This document shows, one piece after another, positions 8,774 through 10,571 of a stretch of DNA of 10,571 nucleotides. The position numbers and the translations under genes were made by a program. The notes under the pieces were generated by a model that had not been told where the DNA came from, did not search any database, and was given only the letters and a program-made list of their open reading frames with translations. Positions within the stretch are counted from its first letter, which is position 1. Each line of letters opens with the position of its first letter. The DNA lies in the NCBI GenBank assembly GCA_937922955.1, contig CALAKO010000115.1, positions 1 through 10,571 of the forward strand. The letters run 5' to 3'. The DNA comes from an uncultured Peptococcaceae bacterium. GTDB taxonomy: Bacteria; Bacillota; Peptococcia; Peptococcales; Peptococcaceae.

Positions 8774-9600
8774 TGCCGGAACTGCCAGAAGTTGAAACAA
8801 TTTGCCGTGGTTTGCGGACGCAGCTGTTGTCACGACGTATTGAACGCGTTGAAGTGCGTTCTACAGATGTTATTCATCAGAAAGATATGACGCCGGAGGA
8901 TTTTACTGCAGTTCTAGAGAAGCAGTTGATTTTAGCAGTGGAACGGCGTGGTAAATACATCGTCATAACGTTGGATAATGGCTGGCTGGTCTGTCATCTG
9001 CGCATGACTGGCAAATTGCTGATGCGGGAGTGTGAGAGTGTGCCGGACAAACACACCCATCTCGTCTTTTGGTTGGACGATGGTAAAACACTGCAGTATC
9101 ATGATGTGCGGCGCTTTGGGGGATTTTGTTATTATAGCGAGAACCCGTTGACGCAGCCGCCTTTACAGCTGTTAGGTCCAGAACCGTTGAGTGATGAGTT
9201 TGATGCAGCGGTTTTCTGGGAAAGCTGTCAAGGGCGCCGACGTCCTGTTAAGTCGCATTTGCTGGATCAGGCGGTGGTAGCAGGTATTGGCAATATCTAC
9301 GCCGACGAAATTCTTTTTCGCGCCGGCGTCCGGCCGCGAAAAAGCGCGATGCGTATTTCAAAAAAAGAAGCTGTGGCCATCGCGGCGGCAACAAAGAGTG
9401 TGCTTGCAGAAGCCGTTGCTGCTGGTGGAAGTACCATTCGGGATTATGTGGACAGCGAAAACAGGCAGGGAGGCTATCAGCTGGCGCATCAGGTGTATGG
9501 CCGGGCAGGCAAGCCTTGTCAGCGTTGTGGCACGTGTTTGAAGCAAGTGACCGTAGGCGGACGCAGCAGCGTGTATTGTCCGCGTTGTCAGAAAAGCTAG
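8773..9600 (+). CDS. mutM: Formamidopyrimidine-DNA glycosylase (Fpg/MutM)
   Basis: This bifunctional base-excision glycosylase/AP lyase removes 8-oxoguanine and ring-opened purines. After Met removal the chain starts PELPEVETICRGL, giving the Pro catalytic nucleophile and the adjacent Glu. Lys61 in RRGKY corresponds to the conserved DNA-contacting lysine. The helix-two-turn-helix lies around QAVVAGIGNIYADEILFRAG, and the C-terminal zinc finger has Cys249, 252, 269 and 272 with Arg264 in the hairpin. The length of 275 is normal. Its ATG shares one base with the polA stop (TGATG), and GGAG (8761-8764) sits 8 bases upstream inside polA. The product makes strand gaps that Pol I can fill, so the pairing makes biochemical sense. 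Confidence 0.98.
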   Translation: MPELPEVETICRGLRTQLLSRRIERVEVRSTDVIHQKDMTPEDFTAVLEKQLILAVERRGKYIVITLDNGWLVCHLRMTGKLLMRECESVPDKHTHLVFWLDDGKTLQYHDVRRFGGFCYYSENPLTQPPLQLLGPEPLSDEFDAAVFWESCQGRRRPVKSHLLDQAVVAGIGNIYADEILFRAGVRPRKSAMRISKKEAVAIAAATKSVLAEAVAAGGSTIRDYVDSENRQGGYQLAHQVYGRAGKPCQRCGTCLKQVTVGGRSSVYCPRCQKS

Positions 9601-9610
9601 GAGATGAATC

Positions 9611-10198
9611 ATGATCATAGGCATAACGGGAGGCATCGCTTCAGGAAAAACCGCAGTCAGCGATTATGTCAAAGAGCTGGGCTATCCAGTGGTGGATGCC
9701 GATGAATTGTCCCGCGAGATAATGGCTCCGAATAGCCCTGTGTTGGATGACATTCGACAGACGTTTGGCGATGGTGTCTTTCATTCCGATGGAAGCCTTG
9801 ATCGCCAGGCGCTGGGGCGATGGATCTTTCGTGATTCAAAAGCACGAAAGCAGCTGGATGCGATCACGCACCCGGCTATTGCGCGCAAGGCTGAAGAACG
9901 ATTCGCAAGTTGCGCGGGACAAGAGTTTGTGTTCTTTGTCGTACCATTGCTTTACGAAAGCGGTATGGATGCATACTGTGATGTTGTCTGGCTGGTGCAT
10001 GTTGATGATGCACTGCGCCAGAAAAGACTAATGGCGCGCGATGGTATTGATGACGATTATGCGAAACAAAAAATGACAGCGCAAATGAGCGAGGAAGAAC
10101 GGCTCGCTCACGCACCGGAAGTGATTTGGAATGACGGTGACTTACCGCATTTGCACCTGCAAGTGCAGGCATTGATGAAAAAACTAAAAAAATCGTAA
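9611..10198 (+). CDS. coaE: Dephospho-CoA kinase
   Basis: This cytosolic enzyme catalyses the last step of coenzyme A synthesis, phosphorylating the 3'-hydroxyl of dephospho-CoA with ATP. The P-loop GGIASGKT is at residues 7-14, VVDADELSREI (27-37) is the substrate-binding aspartate region, and VPLLYESGMD matches the family's CoA-domain segment. The length of 195 is typical. The Shine-Dalgarno AGGAGA (9599-9604) overlaps the mutM stop and is 6 bases from the ATG, so the two genes are likely coupled. The polA-mutM-coaE order is a familiar one in Bacillota. No terminator follows; the next element is the tRNA-Leu promoter 8 bases after the stop. Confidence 0.97.
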   Translation: MIIGITGGIASGKTAVSDYVKELGYPVVDADELSREIMAPNSPVLDDIRQTFGDGVFHSDGSLDRQALGRWIFRDSKARKQLDAITHPAIARKAEERFASCAGQEFVFFVVPLLYESGMDAYCDVVWLVHVDDALRQKRLMARDGIDDDYAKQKMTAQMSEEERLAHAPEVIWNDGDLPHLHLQVQALMKKLKKS

Positions 10199-10206
10199 AA
10201 AAGGTG

Positions 10207-10235
10207 TTGACGAATCGTAAAACATTTCGTATAAT
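10207..10235 (+). promoter_or_regulatory. Strong sigma-A promoter of tRNA-Leu
   Basis: TTGACG (10207-10212, 5 of 6) and a perfect TATAAT (10230-10235) are separated by 17 bases. This near-consensus promoter begins only 8 bases after the coaE stop codon. Confidence 0.85.
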
Positions 10236-10239
10236 AAAT

Positions 10240-10270
10240 CTCGTCGCTGAGGGGTGACCGAGGCGGCGAG
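10240..10270 (+). other. Predicted stem-loop in the tRNA-Leu leader
   Basis: CTCGTCGC (10240-10247) pairs with GCGGCGAG (10263-10270) over 8 bp including one G-T pair, with a 15-base purine-rich loop. It would form at the very 5' end of the primary transcript and be removed by RNase P with the rest of the leader. Its function is unknown. Confidence 0.5.
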
Positions 10271-10278
10271 AATAAAGC

Positions 10279-10360
10279 GCGGTGGTGGCGGAATTGGCAT
10301 ACGCGCACGTTTGAGGGGCGTGTGAGGCAACTCGTACGGGTTCAAGTCCCGTCCACCGCA
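10279..10360 (+). tRNA. tRNA-Leu, anticodon GAG
   Basis: All arms can be drawn by hand. The acceptor stem is GCGGTGG (10279-10285) with CCACCGC (10353-10359) and discriminator A at 10360. The D arm has a GGCGGAATTGGC core. The anticodon stem is CACGT/GCGTG (10306-10310 and 10318-10322) around loop TTGAGGG, with GAG at 10313-10315. A long variable arm with GAG/CTC pairing marks it as class II. The T arm is ACGGG-TTCAAGT-CCCGT. The anticodon and class II shape give leucine, reading CUC and CUU codons. The 3' CCA is not encoded and must be added enzymatically. It is a single-gene unit with its own promoter and terminator. Confidence 0.97.
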
Positions 10361-10362
10361 TT

Positions 10363-10394
10363 AAGCAACAGTCGGCAGCGACTGTTGCTTTTTT
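10363..10394 (+). terminator. Intrinsic terminator of tRNA-Leu
   Basis: A perfect 12-bp stem, AAGCAACAGTCG (10363-10374) and CGACTGTTGCTT (10379-10390), has a 4-base GCAG loop. The 3' arm ends in TT and runs into four further Ts (10391-10394). It starts only 2 bases after the tRNA discriminator. It probably also ends read-through transcripts from the coaE operon. Confidence 0.94.
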
Positions 10395-10408
10395 GTTACA
10401 TACAAATG

Positions 10409-10437
10409 TTGACAAGATAGGGCAAAAAAGATACAAT
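10409..10437 (+). promoter_or_regulatory. Strong sigma-A promoter of tuf
   Basis: A perfect TTGACA (10409-10414), a 17-base spacer and TACAAT (10432-10437, 5 of 6) are present. The leader of about 70 bases includes a 7-bp hairpin, TTTCATC/GATGAAA (10475-10492), just before the Shine-Dalgarno AAGGAGG (10496-10502). Confidence 0.85.
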
Positions 10438-10512
10438 CAAACTATTGGAAACATGTAAACCTTAGTCAAACAATTTTCATCTTTAGATGAAATCCAAGGA
10501 GGAATTTTTGTA

Positions 10513-10571
10513 ATGGCAAAAGAACAATATCAGCGTACAAAACCACACGTAAACATTGGTACCATTGGTCA
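10513..10571 (+). CDS. tuf: Elongation factor Tu, N-terminal fragment (runs off the window)
   Basis: EF-Tu is the abundant GTPase that delivers aminoacyl-tRNA to the ribosome. Only 19 complete codons are present, reading MAKEQYQRTKPHVNIGTIG, which matches the invariant EF-Tu N-terminus immediately before the GHVDHGKT P-loop. The ATG lies 10 bases after a full AAGGAGG. A dedicated strong promoter sits between the tRNA-Leu terminator and this gene, and no fusA or ribosomal protein gene precedes it, so this copy is not expressed from a str operon located immediately upstream. The rest of the gene is outside the window. Confidence 0.95.
   Translation, partial: MAKEQYQRTKPHVNIGTIG

Overview
The window looks like ordinary chromosomal housekeeping DNA from a low-to-moderate GC Gram-positive-type bacterium (Bacillota). 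The evidence is consensus sigma-A promoters, strong AGGAGG-type ribosome binding sites, a perfect CIRCE operator ahead of groES-groEL, a DNA polymerase I whose 3'-5' exonuclease domain is degenerate as in bacilli, and a tRNA gene without encoded CCA. A Negativicutes-like origin is possible, but this is a weak impression and the sequence alone does not settle it.

Layout. (1) Positions 1-575, minus strand: 5-formyltetrahydrofolate cyclo-ligase, cut by the left edge, with its own promoter, divergent from groES. (2) 676-2712: the groES-groEL operon under CIRCE/HrcA-type control. (3) 2753-3743: a monocistronic mrp unit (Fe-S carrier ATPase) with an extended -10 promoter, a 5'-terminal hairpin and a clear terminator. 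(4) 3798-5816: a monocistronic asnB unit (glutamine-hydrolysing asparagine synthetase) with its own promoter and terminator. (5) 5840-10198: a tightly packed operon encoding a small GIY-YIG nuclease-like protein, DNA polymerase I, MutM glycosylase and dephospho-CoA kinase; the genes overlap by 4 and 1 bases or are 10 bases apart. (6) 10207-10394: tRNA-Leu(GAG) with a near-consensus promoter and a strong terminator. (7) 10409-10571: promoter, leader and first 19 codons of tuf (EF-Tu), cut by the right edge.

How it works together. The groES-groEL unit is the folding machine induced by unfolded-protein stress. Mrp loads Fe-S clusters. The polA-mutM pair supplies gap-filling synthesis and 8-oxoguanine removal, which are consecutive steps of base excision repair. 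The GIY-YIG protein at the head of that operon may be a nucleic-acid processing partner, but this is inferred only from gene order. coaE completes CoA synthesis, and tRNA-Leu and tuf serve translation.

No mobile element, CRISPR array, phage gene, toxin-antitoxin pair or defence cassette is visible, and no intergenic stretch exceeds 300 bases. I found no convincing undescribed system. The most interesting points are the GIY-YIG-led repair operon, 5'-terminal hairpins on the mrp and tRNA-Leu transcripts, apparent read-through from coaE into tRNA-Leu, and a tuf gene not preceded by fusA.
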